A DNA stretch of 57,570 nt from Betaproteobacteria bacterium (lineage in GTDB: Bacteria > Pseudomonadota > Gammaproteobacteria > Burkholderiales > Rhodocyclaceae). The DNA is taken from assembly GCA_016208425.1 (NCBI GenBank), contig JACQYA010000064.1, forward strand, positions 1-57,570. The letters run 5' to 3'. The notes under the pieces are model-generated. The model was not told the DNA's origin. It saw only the letters and a list, made by a program, of their open reading frames with translations, and did no database searches. Position numbers and translations under genes: made by a program. Below are positions 41,320 to 50,961 of this stretch, piece by piece. Within the stretch, counting starts at the first letter, position 1. The number at the start of each line of letters is the position of its first letter.

Positions 41320-41813
41320 CAAACGAGCCGCTCGATGCGCTGCATGGCGACGGCCGGCGCCCAGGCGCTGGCGCGGCCGCGGCCGGGAATGCGGCAGCCC
41401 GGTGCGATTTCCAGCAGGGGGATGATGACGAAAGCGCGCAGATGCATGCGCGGGTGCGGCACGACGAGCGATTCGCCGTCTATCGTCTGTTCGTCGAAGA
41501 GCAGCAAATCGAGATCCAGCGTGCGCGGCGCCTGGTGAAAGTCACGGCGGCGGCCAAAGCGGGCTTCGACCGCGAACAGCGCGGCGAGCAGCTCGCGGGC
41601 CGCGAGCGCGGTTTCCAGCCCGGCGACGGCGTTGATGAAATCCGGTTGGCCGCAAATGCCGACCGGCGCCGTGCGGTACAGGGACGAAACGCGCACCACC
41701 TCGGTTTGCGGCAGGCCGGCGAGCGCGCTCGCGGCAGCGCGCACCTGCGCCACCGGATCGGCCAGGTTGGCGCCCAGCGCGACAAAGGCGCGATGCCGGG
41801 CAGCGGGCGTCAT
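41319..41813 (-). CDS. folK: 2-amino-4-hydroxy-6-hydroxymethyldihydropteridine pyrophosphokinase
   Basis: A 164-residue HPPK of folate biosynthesis. Family motifs are FVALGANLADP, SSLYRTAPVG, DFINAVAGLET, ARFGRRRD and the signature RTLDLDLLLFD, followed by VPHPRMHLRAFVIIPL. It lies 8 bases after pcnB, a frequent arrangement in proteobacteria, and is coupled to the DUF486 gene downstream. Confidence 0.96.
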   Translation of the reverse strand: MTPAARHRAFVALGANLADPVAQVRAAASALAGLPQTEVVRVSSLYRTAPVGICGQPDFINAVAGLETALAARELLAALFAVEARFGRRRDFHQAPRTLDLDLLLFDEQTIDGESLVVPHPRMHLRAFVIIPLLEIAPGCRIPGRGRASAWAPAVAMQRIERLV

Positions 41814-41821
41814 GCCGAAAT

Positions 41822-43171
41822 CTAATCTGGCCGGCCGCCGGACGGCTTTCTGCGGCGCCTGCGTTTCTTCGCCTCGCCCGGCGCCTGCGGCAGCAGCAGC
41901 GCGGCGCGCGCGTCGTTGTCGCCGTTCAGGAAGCGCGTCCACCATTCGCCGATTTCGCCGGGAACCTCGCCCGATTCGGCGCGCAGCAGCAAAAAATCGT
42001 AGCCGGCCTTGAAGCGCTCCTGTTCGAGCACGGCGTAGGGACGCTTCCCCGAGCGCTGTTCGAAGCGCGGCTGCAAGGCCCAGATGTCTTTGATGTCGGC
42101 GGCGATGCGGCGCGTGATGGCGAGTTTCTCGCCCTGCACGTCAAGCACTTCGTCCATCGCCAGGAAGAGGGCGGGAATGGCGCGTTCGCCGGCCGCCTTG
42201 ATCGCTTCCCACTTGGTCAGCACTTCGTGCCAGAGCAGGGTGGCAAACAAAAATCCGGGCGAAATCGGTTTGCCGTCGTGCGCGCGGCGGTCGGTCTTCT
42301 CCAGCGCCAGCATCACGAAGCGCTCGCCGAGCGGCTGTTCGAGGATCACGTCGAGCAGCGGCAGCAGGCCGTGGTGCAGCCCTTCGCCCCGCAACTGCCG
42401 CACACACTTCACGGCATAGCCGGAGGTCAGCAGCTTGAGCATTTCGTCGAACAGGCGCGAGGGCGGGACGTTGCCGATGAGGTCGGCCATCTCGCGGATC
42501 GGCCGTCCGGTGGCCGGGGCTATCGCCAGACCGAGCTTGGCGGCCAGGCGCACGGCGCGCAGCATGCGCACCGGGTCTTCGCGGTAACGGGTGGCCGGCT
42601 CGCCGATCATGCGCAGGGTTTTTTGCTTCAGGTCTGCCACGCCGTTGTGATAGTCGATGATCGTCTCGGAGACCGGGTCGTAGTACAGCGCGTTGACCGT
42701 GAAATCGCGCCGCGCCGCATCGTCCTTCTGGCTGCCGAAAACGTTGTCGCGCAGCACGCGGCCCTGGTCGTCGGTGTGCGCCTTGTTGCCGCCGTGGTGC
42801 CCCGGCTCGCCGTGGTGGCCGCGAAAGGTCGCGACCTCCACGGTTTCCGAACCCATCATCACATGCACGATCTGGAAGCGGCGGCCGATGATGCGCGAGC
42901 GGCGGAAGCAATGGCGCACCTGCTCGGGCGTCGCGTTGGTCGCCACGTCGTAATCCTTGGGCGTGAAGCCGGCCAGCAGATCGCGCACCGCGCCGCCGAC
43001 CACATAGGCCTGGTAGCCGTGTTCCTGCAGCGTTTCGACCGTGCGCCGGCTGCCGCCGCTGATGTCGTCGCGGCGCACGCCGTGTTTGCTCACGGCAATC
43101 ACGGCAGCTTCGCCGTGGTTGCCGTTGACTTTGCGCCCGAGGACGCGGGATATGAATTTGCGGATCATCAT
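41822..43171 (-). CDS. pcnB: Poly(A) polymerase I
   Basis: A 449-residue class II nucleotidyltransferase that adds poly(A) tails to RNA for decay. The catalytic region has VVGGAVRDLLAGFTPKDYDVATNATPEQV and RRDFTVNALYYDP with the acidic metal ligands; RYREDPVRMLRAVRLAAKL is the RNA/nucleotide helix. The C-terminus is strongly basic (KKRRRRRKPSGG), as in E. coli PcnB and unlike CCA-adding enzymes. ATG 43171 (or the adjacent 43168) matches the family start; a longer frame upstream is not supported. Confidence 0.95.
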   Translation of the reverse strand: MMIRKFISRVLGRKVNGNHGEAAVIAVSKHGVRRDDISGGSRRTVETLQEHGYQAYVVGGAVRDLLAGFTPKDYDVATNATPEQVRHCFRRSRIIGRRFQIVHVMMGSETVEVATFRGHHGEPGHHGGNKAHTDDQGRVLRDNVFGSQKDDAARRDFTVNALYYDPVSETIIDYHNGVADLKQKTLRMIGEPATRYREDPVRMLRAVRLAAKLGLAIAPATGRPIREMADLIGNVPPSRLFDEMLKLLTSGYAVKCVRQLRGEGLHHGLLPLLDVILEQPLGERFVMLALEKTDRRAHDGKPISPGFLFATLLWHEVLTKWEAIKAAGERAIPALFLAMDEVLDVQGEKLAITRRIAADIKDIWALQPRFEQRSGKRPYAVLEQERFKAGYDFLLLRAESGEVPGEIGEWWTRFLNGDNDARAALLLPQAPGEAKKRRRRRKPSGGRPD

Positions 43172-43325
43172 TTCTTTTAAAGTGTCTTCAACCCACTGTC
43201 TTGAAACCCGTCGTTCCCGGGCCGGGGCGACAAAATTCGAGACGGCTTTCCGATCATGCTCATGTTGCGGTACAGCAAGGAAATGCCATGATAGCCGATC
43301 GCTTTTTGAAGCGGCACCCAATCAT

Positions 43326-43991
43326 TCAATCGCGCAGGCTCGTCACCGGCCAGCCCGCCTGTTGCGCGTGCGCGCGCAACGTGTCGTCGGGGTCGACCGC
43401 CACCGGGTCGCTGACCTTCGACATAAGCGGCAGATCGTTCAGCGAGTCGCTGTAAAACCAGCTTCGCTCGAAACAGTTCCACCATAGCCCCAAGCTTTCC
43501 AGCCAGCTTTCGACGCGGGTGATTTTGCCCCCGCGAAAGGAAGGCGTACCGCGCGGCCGGCCGGTAAAGCGCCCATTTTCCTGGGCGGGAATCGTGGCGA
43601 TCAGATGATGGATACCGAGTTCGCGGGCGATCGGCCCGGTGACGAAGCTGTTGGTCGCCGTTACCAGCGCGCACAGCGCGCCGCTGCCGGCGTGCCGGTC
43701 AACTAGCGCGCGCGCCTTGCCGCCGATGATCGGCAGGATGTGGGCGGACATGAACTCCTTGTGCCAGGCGTCGAGCTGGCCGCGCGGATAGCGCGTCAGC
43801 GGCTGCAACTGGAAGTCGAGAAATTTGTCGATGTCGAGAGTCCCCGCTTTGTACTGCTCGAAAAATTCGCGGTTTTTAGCATCGTGCAGTTCGCGGTCGA
43901 GAACGCCTTTGGCGATCAGAAACTGCGCCCACTCGAAATCGCTGTCGCCGGCGAGCAGCGTGTTGTCCAAGTCAAACAAGGCGAGTTGCAT
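43326..43991 (-). CDS. HAD-family phosphatase (HAD-IB, SerB/HPP-like)
   Basis: A 221-residue HAD hydrolase. Motif I is FDLDNTLLAGDSD, motif II is a Thr in LVTATNSF, motif III/IV is FYSDSLNDLPLM. It belongs to subfamily IB with phosphoserine-phosphatase-like caps; betaproteobacterial relatives sit in the same hda-pcnB neighbourhood and some act on histidinol phosphate. The substrate cannot be fixed by sequence alone. It lies 26 bases after hda. Confidence 0.88.
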   Translation of the reverse strand: MQLALFDLDNTLLAGDSDFEWAQFLIAKGVLDRELHDAKNREFFEQYKAGTLDIDKFLDFQLQPLTRYPRGQLDAWHKEFMSAHILPIIGGKARALVDRHAGSGALCALVTATNSFVTGPIARELGIHHLIATIPAQENGRFTGRPRGTPSFRGGKITRVESWLESLGLWWNCFERSWFYSDSLNDLPLMSKVSDPVAVDPDDTLRAHAQQAGWPVTSLRD

Positions 43992-44017
43992 AGTTTTATT
44001 CTTTCGTGTGGACGGGT

Positions 44018-44674
44018 TTATGTTTTTGGTGGCGCTTGTAACACCTCGCGCAATAGCGGCAGGGTGAACGCCCGTTTGTGTTCCAGCGAGAAACGGTCGA
44101 GCGCGACGAGCAGCGCGGCGAGGCTGCGCATGTCGCGCGGCGCGCGCGCGAGCAGGTAGTCGAGCGCGCCGGGGGGCAAGCGCAGGCCGCGCGCCTCGGC
44201 TTGCGCGGCGAGCGCCGTGATTTGCTCGACCCCGGTCAACGGCTGCACGCGGTAGATCAATCCCGAACCGAGGCGCGTGCGCAGATCCTCGCGCAGTTCG
44301 AGCTGCAAGGGCGGCAGGCGAGCCGCGACGAGCAGGCGCCCGCCTTTGCCGCGCAGGCGGTTGAACCGGTTGAACAGCGCGATCTGGCCGCTTTCGCTCA
44401 ACGCCTCGACCTCGTCGACCGCCTGCACACCCGTTTCTTCGCCCAGGCCTGCCAGATCCGGGTCGGCCGCGCCGTCGATATACGCGCCCGGGCTAGCGCG
44501 CAGCAAATGCGTTTTGCCGGCGCCCGGCTCGCCCCACAGAAAGAGCGCGGGTTCGCGGTTGTCCGGCGCCAGCCAGGCAGCCAGCCCGGTCAGAGCCTCG
44601 CTGTTGCCGCCAACGACGAAATTGTCGAAGCTGGGCGCGTCTTCCGGCATCAGGTCGAGGATTAGTTGGCGCAT
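44018..44674 (-). CDS. hda: DnaA regulatory inactivator Hda
   Basis: A 218-residue AAA+ protein related to the DnaA ATPase domain. It begins QLILDLMPEDAPSFDNFVVGGN with the clamp-binding QLxLDL motif, has Walker A LWGEPGAGKTHLL and the C-terminal RAPRDMRSLAALL sensor region. With the sliding clamp it stimulates hydrolysis of DnaA-bound ATP after initiation. It is divergent from purM across about 190 bases, a common betaproteobacterial arrangement. ATG 44674 gives the normal N-terminus; a much longer frame upstream is antisense to purM and artefactual. Confidence 0.93.
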   Translation of the reverse strand: MRQLILDLMPEDAPSFDNFVVGGNSEALTGLAAWLAPDNREPALFLWGEPGAGKTHLLRASPGAYIDGAADPDLAGLGEETGVQAVDEVEALSESGQIALFNRFNRLRGKGGRLLVAARLPPLQLELREDLRTRLGSGLIYRVQPLTGVEQITALAAQAEARGLRLPPGALDYLLARAPRDMRSLAALLVALDRFSLEHKRAFTLPLLREVLQAPPKT

Positions 44675-44866
44675 CGGGGCGGTGAAGGGGCGAGGGGGTA
44701 AACCGGTGAAACTGGCACGTATCTGACACGGGCCCGCGAGCAAACCCGCGAGACGGGCATTTCGGATAAAATCCGGGTTTCGCCGAAACCGGCGAAACCA
44801 ATCGATCAGGCGACGCATTTTACCACTACGCATCGTTCGCCGGATGTGCTCGGGACGACCACCAAG

Positions 44867-45925
44867 ATGACCCAGGAATCTCTCTCCTACCGTGACGCCG
44901 GCGTCGATATCGACGCCGGAGATGCGCTCGTCGAGCGCATCAAACCGCTGGCCAAAAAGACCTTGCGCGAAGGCGTGCTGGGCGGTATCGGCGGTTTCGG
45001 GGCGCTCTTCGAGGTGCCGAAAAGATACCGCGAGCCGGTGCTCGTTTCCGGCACCGACGGCGTCGGCACCAAGCTCAAGCTGGCGTTCGAGCTGGGCCGC
45101 CACGACACGGTCGGCATCGATCTTGTCGCGATGAGCGTGAACGATATTTTGGTGCAGGGCGCCGAGCCGCTCTTTTTCCTCGACTATTTCGCTTGCGGCA
45201 AACTCGATGTCGACATCGCAGCCAGCGTCGTCAAGGGCATCGCCCAAGGCTGCGAATACGCTGGCTGCGCGCTGATCGGCGGCGAGACGGCCGAGATGCC
45301 CGGCATGTACCCGGACGGCGAATACGATCTGGCCGGCTTCGCCGTCGGCGTCGTCGAGAAGTCGGCGATCATCGACGGCGCCGCCATCGCCCCCGGCGAC
45401 GTTGTGCTCGGGCTGCCGTCTTCCGGCGCACACTCCAACGGCTACTCGCTGGTGCGCAAGATCATCGCCCGCTCCCGGCCCGATCTGGCCGCCCCCTTCG
45501 ACCCTATCGTTGCTGAGGGCGCCAATCAGCGCACGCTGGCCGACGCGATCATGGCGCCGACGCGCATCTACGTAAAACCGCTGCTCGCGCTGATGCAGGC
45601 GATGCCGGTCAAAGGCATGGCGCACATCACCGGCGGCGGGCTGACCGAAAACGTGCCGCGCGTGCTGCCGGATGCGGTCAAGGCCGTTATCGACCCGTCC
45701 AAATGGCAGCGCCCCAAACTTTTCGACTGGTTGCAGGCCGAAGGCAACGTGGCCGGCGGCGAGATGCACCGCGTCTTCAACTGCGGCATCGGCATGGTCG
45801 TTGTCGTCGCCCGCGAGCATGCCTACCAGGCGTTGCAACTCTTGCGCGCGGCCGGCGAATCAGCGGTCGAGATCGGCCGCATAGAAACGCGCGGCGACGG
45901 CGAGGCGCAGACGATCATCGTCTGA
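44867..45925 (+). CDS. purM: Phosphoribosylformylglycinamidine cyclo-ligase (AIR synthetase)
   Basis: A 352-residue purine enzyme closing the imidazole ring. Motifs are [70 protein letters not shown] and [19 protein letters not shown] 44867 matches the family start; an upstream in-frame TTG or ATG would add only seven residues. Confidence 0.97.
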   Translation: MTQESLSYRDAGVDIDAGDALVERIKPLAKKTLREGVLGGIGGFGALFEVPKRYREPVLVSGTDGVGTKLKLAFELGRHDTVGIDLVAMSVNDILVQGAEPLFFLDYFACGKLDVDIAASVVKGIAQGCEYAGCALIGGETAEMPGMYPDGEYDLAGFAVGVVEKSAIIDGAAIAPGDVVLGLPSSGAHSNGYSLVRKIIARSRPDLAAPFDPIVAEGANQRTLADAIMAPTRIYVKPLLALMQAMPVKGMAHITGGGLTENVPRVLPDAVKAVIDPSKWQRPKLFDWLQAEGNVAGGEMHRVFNCGIGMVVVVAREHAYQALQLLRAAGESAVEIGRIETRGDGEAQTIIV

Positions 45926-45950
45926 TTTGTTGTCTGGTCGCCGCCCACCG

Positions 45951-47132
45951 ATGCCGGATACGCCAGTAGCTTTCGGCTGGAGCGAGGGGGGCGAGGCGCG
46001 TTCGACCCGCTGGCGTTCGGAGGGCGGGGTTGCGCCGCCGAAGAATGTCCTCGTTGCCGACGACCGCATCACCGCCGACGCAGCCTACCGTCTGGCCTGC
46101 GAGGGGACGGCGCTGCTTTGGCGCGGCGATTTCCAGAACGCGCGGCAGTTGCTGCAAGCGATGGCGCGGCGCATCGGGCGCAAACCGCGCCAACCGCACA
46201 AGGCGGCGCCGGCTTTTCCTTTTCCACCCGGCGCCGCTTTTCACCTGCACCGTCAGGCGCAAGCGCAGCGCGCCAGAACACTCGGCATGTTGCTGCTGCA
46301 ATTCGGCGACGATTACCGCCTCGATTTGCGGCGCGCGCCGGAGGTTGGGCCAGCTTGCGCCGAAGCCTACGGGCCGGCGGACGGCCCTTTCGTCACCTCG
46401 TTGCGCGAGCTGCTCGGTGTGATCGGCGCGCACGAGTGGCGCAAGAAGGGCGTAGCGCTTCCGGTGCCCGGAGGCGATATTTTCCGCATCCACCCGCATT
46501 ACGGCGTCTTTTCGCCGGTGCGCGGCGAGTACGTAGGCCTGGTCGCCGACGCGCCGTTCGCGAATGCCGAGAATTCTGCAACTTCCGCGATCCCGGCGCT
46601 GGCCTTCGACATCGGTACCGGCACCGGCGTGCTGGCCGCCGTGCTGGCGCGCCGGGGCGTCGAGCGTGTCGTCGCCACCGACCAGGACGCGCGCGCGCTG
46701 GCTTGCGCCCGGGAAAACATCGCCCGGCTCGGTTTCGGCGCCCGGGTGGAGATCGTATACGCCGACCTCTTTCCGCACGGGCGGGCGCCACTGATCGTCT
46801 GCAACCCGCCGTGGGTGCCGGCGCGGCCCAGTTCGCCGCTCGAAACCGCGGTCTACGACCCCGGCAGCCGCATGCTGCGCGGCTTCCTCGGCGGCCTGGC
46901 GGCACACCTGGAGCCGGGCGGCGAGGGCTGGTTGCTGCTCTCGGATCTCGCCGAGCACCTCGGTTTGCGCGCGCGCACCGAACTGCTCGCGCTCGTCGAT
47001 GCGGCGGGGCTGAAGGTCGCCGGAAAAATCGACATCAGGCCGCAACATCCGCGCGCTACCGATGTTGATGATCCGCTGCATCTGGCGCGTGCCGCCGAGG
47101 TGACGTCGTTGTGGAGGCTGGCGGTCAGGTAG
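45951..47132 (+). CDS. Class I SAM-dependent methyltransferase with NPPW motif
   Basis: A 393-residue protein. The C-terminal domain is a Rossmann methyltransferase: FDIGTGTGVLAAVLARRG binds SAM, VVATDQDARALACA is motif II, and ICNPPWVPARPSS is the NPPY-type catalytic motif of enzymes acting on amide or exocyclic nitrogens (HemK/RsmC-like). The N-terminal 180 residues are an unassigned domain common to betaproteobacterial homologues. It begins 25 bases after purM and ends at a bidirectional terminator. The substrate is unknown. Confidence 0.82.
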   Translation: MPDTPVAFGWSEGGEARSTRWRSEGGVAPPKNVLVADDRITADAAYRLACEGTALLWRGDFQNARQLLQAMARRIGRKPRQPHKAAPAFPFPPGAAFHLHRQAQAQRARTLGMLLLQFGDDYRLDLRRAPEVGPACAEAYGPADGPFVTSLRELLGVIGAHEWRKKGVALPVPGGDIFRIHPHYGVFSPVRGEYVGLVADAPFANAENSATSAIPALAFDIGTGTGVLAAVLARRGVERVVATDQDARALACARENIARLGFGARVEIVYADLFPHGRAPLIVCNPPWVPARPSSPLETAVYDPGSRMLRGFLGGLAAHLEPGGEGWLLLSDLAEHLGLRARTELLALVDAAGLKVAGKIDIRPQHPRATDVDDPLHLARAAEVTSLWRLAVR

Positions 47133-47154
47133 GGCGCAATGTGATGTTCGGGCG

Positions 47155-47181
47155 AAAAAAAGCCTGCCGAAGCAGGCTTTT
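47155..47181. terminator. Bidirectional intrinsic terminator
   Basis: A 7-bp stem AGCCTGC / GCAGGCT with a CGAA tetraloop is flanked by seven A and four T. It lies between the convergent methyltransferase and pseudopilin genes. Confidence 0.85.
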
Positions 47182-47201
47182 CGGCGCCGGGGTATCCGCC
47201 G

Positions 47202-47840
47202 TCAAATGCTCCTGCACAGGACGTAGAGATTAACGGGGAGATCGACATAGTCGACGGTGGGCGCTGTGGCGGTAACGGCCATCGGCACAGCCGTTTGAAG
47301 CAGTGACCGCACCGTACCGGTCATCGCGTTGCCGTCGTCCAGCTTGGCGTCGATGGCTTGGGCGATTTTTGCGGGGAGGCTTCCGGCGCATACCGACATC
47401 AGACCCAGTCCCAACGGAGCCGGATTTTGCTGGACACCGATGATGCCGCCGGATGCGCTGACCGGCTGAACAACAGCGTTGGGAAGCGTATCCACGGCGC
47501 CGTGGATGAAACCGGCGAGCCGCAGCTCGGCCCAGAACAGGCGTGACTCGTCGGTATTCGTGGTGGATTCGTAAGCGCCGCCCACCGAATTATTACCGTC
47601 GCCGGCAGCGGTGATCAACGGCCAGCGCGTTGCGGCCCTATCGTCCCCCGGCAAAGCCCTGTAGCGATCCTGATAGGAGTAGATGGCCGAGATATAGCTG
47701 TTGATGTCGTTGGTGATGTTCGATATTTTCGCCTGCGTAATCAGTTCCTGCCCCTTCAGCACGCCGCCGAGCAGCAGGCCGATGATGACGAGTACAATGG
47801 CAATTTCTACCAGTGTGAAACCCGATTGTTGCTTCTTCAT
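47202..47840 (-). CDS. Type IV pilin-like / pseudopilin protein
   Basis: A 212-residue protein with a class III prepilin N-terminus: short basic leader KKQQSG, then cleavage before FTLVEIAIVLVIIGLLLGG with the +5 Glu. The globular part resembles prepilins with GDDRAATRWP and GDGNNSV patterns seen in PulG/PilE-like proteins, with two Cys near residues 151 and 209. No pilus assembly genes adjoin, so it is an orphan relying on machinery elsewhere. It may be a minor pilin or adhesin. Confidence 0.8.
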   Translation of the reverse strand: MKKQQSGFTLVEIAIVLVIIGLLLGGVLKGQELITQAKISNITNDINSYISAIYSYQDRYRALPGDDRAATRWPLITAAGDGNNSVGGAYESTTNTDESRLFWAELRLAGFIHGAVDTLPNAVVQPVSASGGIIGVQQNPAPLGLGLMSVCAGSLPAKIAQAIDAKLDDGNAMTGTVRSLLQTAVPMAVTATAPTVDYVDLPVNLYVLCRSI

Positions 47841-47998
47841 TTCGATCTCCCCTCAAGGACAATAGTGACGGATCGTAAGACGCAAGTTTCGTGCCGATGG
47901 TTTTTGGGCGATTTTGCCTGTTCTGGGCGGCAAAGTGTCCGGCTTTCGACAGTTCTGTCGGGAATTGCCTGTTTTCGCGCGTTGCGGGGCGCCCGCGC

Positions 47999-49738
47999 AT
48001 GAGCGGGTTCCGCCAAATGGGGAGCGCGCTGCGCGGGCAGCATCGCTGGCTGCTGGTCGCGCTGCTGGCGATTTTCCACCTGGTATTGCTGGCCGGCGCG
48101 CATAACCCGCTCGGACTGATCCTGTGGGTGGCGCATGTCGGGCTATTTTTTCTCTGGCAGCCCTTCGTCGACGCCGAGGCGAAGCTCGATGTCCGCGCAC
48201 TGGCGTTGATCGGGCTGATCCTCGCCGGGGGCGCGTGGCTGTTTGGCTGGTGGTTGCTCATTATTTGGTCGGCGGCGCTGGCGTCGCTGGTCGGCGGGCG
48301 GGTGATGTTCGTCGAGCATCGGCCGACACGGGTTTTCTATCTCCTCGCCTTTGCCTACCTGCTCGCCACCCTGCTCGTCTGGCTGGTGCCCAAGGTGGTG
48401 CCGGATGCGGCGCTGGTCGGGCCGTCGCTCGACAAGGAGTTTGCCTGGGGCATGCCGCTACTGTTCGCGCTGATGGTGTTGCTGCCCGGCGAGACGCCGG
48501 GCGCGCGGCCGCCAAACGCCGGCGAGGCGGCGAATCCTGGGGTGGTCGATTTCTTCTACAGCCTGTTTCTCTTCCTGCTGATCGCCGTGCTCGTGCTCGG
48601 CGCGCTGGCCTTCATGCTGCTGCGCCAGACGGCGTATATCGAGGCCGTGTTCAAGACGCTGATCTCGCTGGCCTTCATGTTGTTTCTGATCGCCTGGGCG
48701 TGGAATCCGCAGCCCGGTTTCAGCGGCATGGGGGTGTTTTTCTCGCGCTATTTGCTGACGCTGGGTTTGCCTTTCGAGCAGTGGTTGCATCGCCTGGCCG
48801 TCCATTCCGGTGGCGAGGCCGCCCCTGAGCTTTTTCTGGCCAGGGCGCTGGAGGATTTGCGGCAACTGCCGTGGGTCGAGGGCGGGAGCTGGATTGCCGA
48901 GACCCGGAGCGGAGGTTTTGGCGAGCCGGCGCGTTATGCACAGGAATTTCCTGCGCAACCTCTTTGCCTGACCCTATTTACGCGACACCCCTTGAGTCCG
49001 GCGCTGGCCTGGCATTTCCAGTTGCTGGTCGGCCTGGTGAACGAATATTACCTGGCCAAGCAGCGCGAGCGGGAGTTGCAGCAGGTGAGCTATCTGCGGG
49101 CGGTGTATGAAACCGGCGCGCGGCTAACGCACGATGTCAAAAACCTGCTGCAGTCGTTGAACAATCTGTGCTATCTGGCGCAGACGACGAGCGCGGAAGA
49201 TGCCGGGCGAGTCGATCGCTTGTTCCAGCGGCAGTTGCTGCAAATTACCCAGCGTTTGCAGCAGACGATGGGCAAGCTGCAGAAGCCGCAGGGCGAGAAC
49301 GGCGAGGTGGAATCGGTGGAGGTGTGGTGGGCAGTCCTGCAACAGCGCTACGCGAACGATGCGGTCGAATTCTATGAACTCCATGAATTCGGGAATCCGT
49401 CGTTCGAAACGTCGGCCACTTTGCCGACAGCGCTGTTCGACAGCGTGGTCGATAACCTCTTGCAGAATGCGTTGGCCAAACGACAAGGCGAGTCCGCTCT
49501 GAAAATCAGCGTGGCCTTGTCGTCCGATGCTTCGATGCTTCGCGTGTGCGACGACGGGAGTCCGCTGGCCGACGAGTTGCTCGCCGACCTGCTGCGCGCG
49601 CCGGTAGCGTCGGAAAACGGCTTGGGCATCGGGCTGTATCAGGCCGCGCGGCAGGCCGTGGGGGCGGGCTACCGCCTCCAGCTGGCGAGCAATCTTGCCG
49701 GGGAGATTTGTTTCGAGCTGAGGCGAAACGACGCTTGA
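47999..49738 (+). CDS. Membrane sensor histidine kinase
   Basis: A 579-residue kinase with a large membrane region of about eight helices (residues 10-260), a cytoplasmic linker resembling a degenerate GAF (residues 285-370), and a kinase core. The H-box is ARLTHDVKNLLQSLNNL, the N-box NLLQNALAK, and the G-boxes are VCDDGSPL and NGLGIGLY. No response regulator lies next to it. Its position just upstream of the pst operon could hint at a phosphate or envelope signal, but it is not PhoR-like in layout. Partner unknown. Confidence 0.85.
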   Translation: MSGFRQMGSALRGQHRWLLVALLAIFHLVLLAGAHNPLGLILWVAHVGLFFLWQPFVDAEAKLDVRALALIGLILAGGAWLFGWWLLIIWSAALASLVGGRVMFVEHRPTRVFYLLAFAYLLATLLVWLVPKVVPDAALVGPSLDKEFAWGMPLLFALMVLLPGETPGARPPNAGEAANPGVVDFFYSLFLFLLIAVLVLGALAFMLLRQTAYIEAVFKTLISLAFMLFLIAWAWNPQPGFSGMGVFFSRYLLTLGLPFEQWLHRLAVHSGGEAAPELFLARALEDLRQLPWVEGGSWIAETRSGGFGEPARYAQEFPAQPLCLTLFTRHPLSPALAWHFQLLVGLVNEYYLAKQRERELQQVSYLRAVYETGARLTHDVKNLLQSLNNLCYLAQTTSAEDAGRVDRLFQRQLLQITQRLQQTMGKLQKPQGENGEVESVEVWWAVLQQRYANDAVEFYELHEFGNPSFETSATLPTALFDSVVDNLLQNALAKRQGESALKISVALSSDASMLRVCDDGSPLADELLADLLRAPVASENGLGIGLYQAARQAVGAGYRLQLASNLAGEICFELRRNDA

Positions 49739-49769
49739 GCCTGGTAGTGCTCCGTCGCTCCTCCGGCGG

Positions 49770-49791
49770 CCGTCATCGAAGCGTCACAAAA
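49770..49791 (+). promoter_or_regulatory. Pho box upstream of pstS
   Basis: Two 11-base direct repeats, CCGTCATCGAA and GCGTCACAAAA, match the PhoB unit CTGTCATAAAA; a weaker third (CGTTGCGACAA) follows to 49802. It lies about 53-74 bases upstream of the pstS ATG, the normal place for PhoB to replace the -35 element. Phosphate-starvation induction is predicted. Confidence 0.78.
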
Positions 49792-49843
49792 CGTTGCGAC
49801 AATCCGGCCGTTGTTTGCCACTTCATCCTTAAAGGAGCAAGTC

Positions 49844-50851
49844 ATGAGTCGTTCGCTTTTCGCATTTTCCGGCATTTCCGCCGCCATCGTCGCCACGCTT
49901 GCTTGCAGCCCGCTGGCCGCCAACGCGGCGACTGCGCTAATCAAGATCGACGGTTCGAGCACGGTTTATCCCATCACCGAGGCGGTCGCCGAGGAGTTCC
50001 AGAAGGCCAAAAAAGGCGCGGTCAATGTGACGGTCGGTATTTCCGGAACCGGTGGTGGTTTCAAGAAGTTCTGTCGCGGCGAGATCGATATTTCCGACGC
50101 CTCGCGGCCGATCACCAAGAAGGAAATGGAAGCTTGCGCACTGGCCGGCATCACCTACTATGAAATGCCAGTGGCTTACGACGCGCTGACCGTGATGGTG
50201 CATTCGCAAAACGCCTTCATCAAGAACCTGACCGTTGCCGAGCTGAAGAAGATTTGGGAACCGGCCGCGCAGGGCAAGCTTACCAACTGGAAGGAAGTCA
50301 ATCCGGCGTATCCTGATCTGCCGCTCAAGCTCTACGGGCCGGGCGCGGATTCCGGCACCTTCGACTATTTCACCGAAGCCATCGTCGGCAAGTCCAAGTC
50401 CAGCCGTGGCGACTTCACCGCCTCGGAAGACGACAACGTTCTGGTCCAGGGCATTTCCAGCGACAAGGGATCGCTCGGTTACTTCGGTTTTGCCTACTAC
50501 ATCGAAAACCAGAAGAAGCTGAAAGCGGTCGGTATCGACGGCGGCAAGGGGCCGGTGATGCCGACGCCGGAGAACGTCGATAACGGCACCTATTCGCCGC
50601 TGTCGCGCCCGATCTTCATTTACGTCAACCAGAAATCGATGGAGAAGCCTGAAGTCAAGGAGTTCGTCGAGTTCTACATGAAGGACGCCCCCAAGCTGGT
50701 CAAGGAAGTCAAGTACATCCCGCTGCCAGCCAAGGTTTACACGGGCAATCTGGAGCATGTTGCGAAGAAGAAAATCGGCACCGTGTTCGGTGGCGAAAAC
50801 GAAGTCGGCCTGAAGATCGAGGATCTGATGAAGCGCGAAGCCAAGCTCTGA
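49844..50851 (+). CDS. pstS: Phosphate ABC transporter, periplasmic binding protein
   Basis: A 335-residue high-affinity phosphate receptor. A signal peptide ends near NAATA, and the mature protein begins [22 protein letters not shown]. Phosphate-binding loops are visible: [30 protein letters not shown] and [14 protein letters not shown]. An AAAGGAG site precedes ATG 49844 and a Pho box lies upstream. The subtype (with VKYIPLP near the C-terminus) is the long one typical of betaproteobacteria. It starts the pstSCAB-sixA operon. Confidence 0.96.
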   Translation: MSRSLFAFSGISAAIVATLACSPLAANAATALIKIDGSSTVYPITEAVAEEFQKAKKGAVNVTVGISGTGGGFKKFCRGEIDISDASRPITKKEMEACALAGITYYEMPVAYDALTVMVHSQNAFIKNLTVAELKKIWEPAAQGKLTNWKEVNPAYPDLPLKLYGPGADSGTFDYFTEAIVGKSKSSRGDFTASEDDNVLVQGISSDKGSLGYFGFAYYIENQKKLKAVGIDGGKGPVMPTPENVDNGTYSPLSRPIFIYVNQKSMEKPEVKEFVEFYMKDAPKLVKEVKYIPLPAKVYTGNLEHVAKKKIGTVFGGENEVGLKIEDLMKREAKL

Positions 50852-50872
50852 TCGAAGAAGCAGGCGGATGTG

Positions 50873-50919
50873 GGAGCGCGGCTCTGCCCGCGAAAGATGT
50901 TCGCGGGCAGAGCCGCTCC
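50873..50919. repeat. REP-like hairpin between pstS and pstC
   Basis: A 16-bp perfect stem (CGGCTCTGCCCGCGAA and its complement, loop AGATG) with an outer GGAG/CTCC extension. It resembles Pseudomonas-type REP sequences. Placed between the receptor and permease genes, it could protect the pstS mRNA and give more PstS than membrane subunits. Confidence 0.7.
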
Positions 50920-50961
50920 AGCAAAACCTTCTGAATCAAGTTGTCATTTATTAGCCCAGCC

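Noticed and set aside
44675-45838. Long minus-strand extension of hda reaching across purM
   Set aside because: The Hda fold begins at 44674; the extension is antisense to purM and has shadow composition.
46118-47068. A 316-codon frame overlapping the methyltransferase gene
   Set aside because: Arg/Ala/Gly-rich shadow; the overlapping frame carries the SAM and NPPW motifs.
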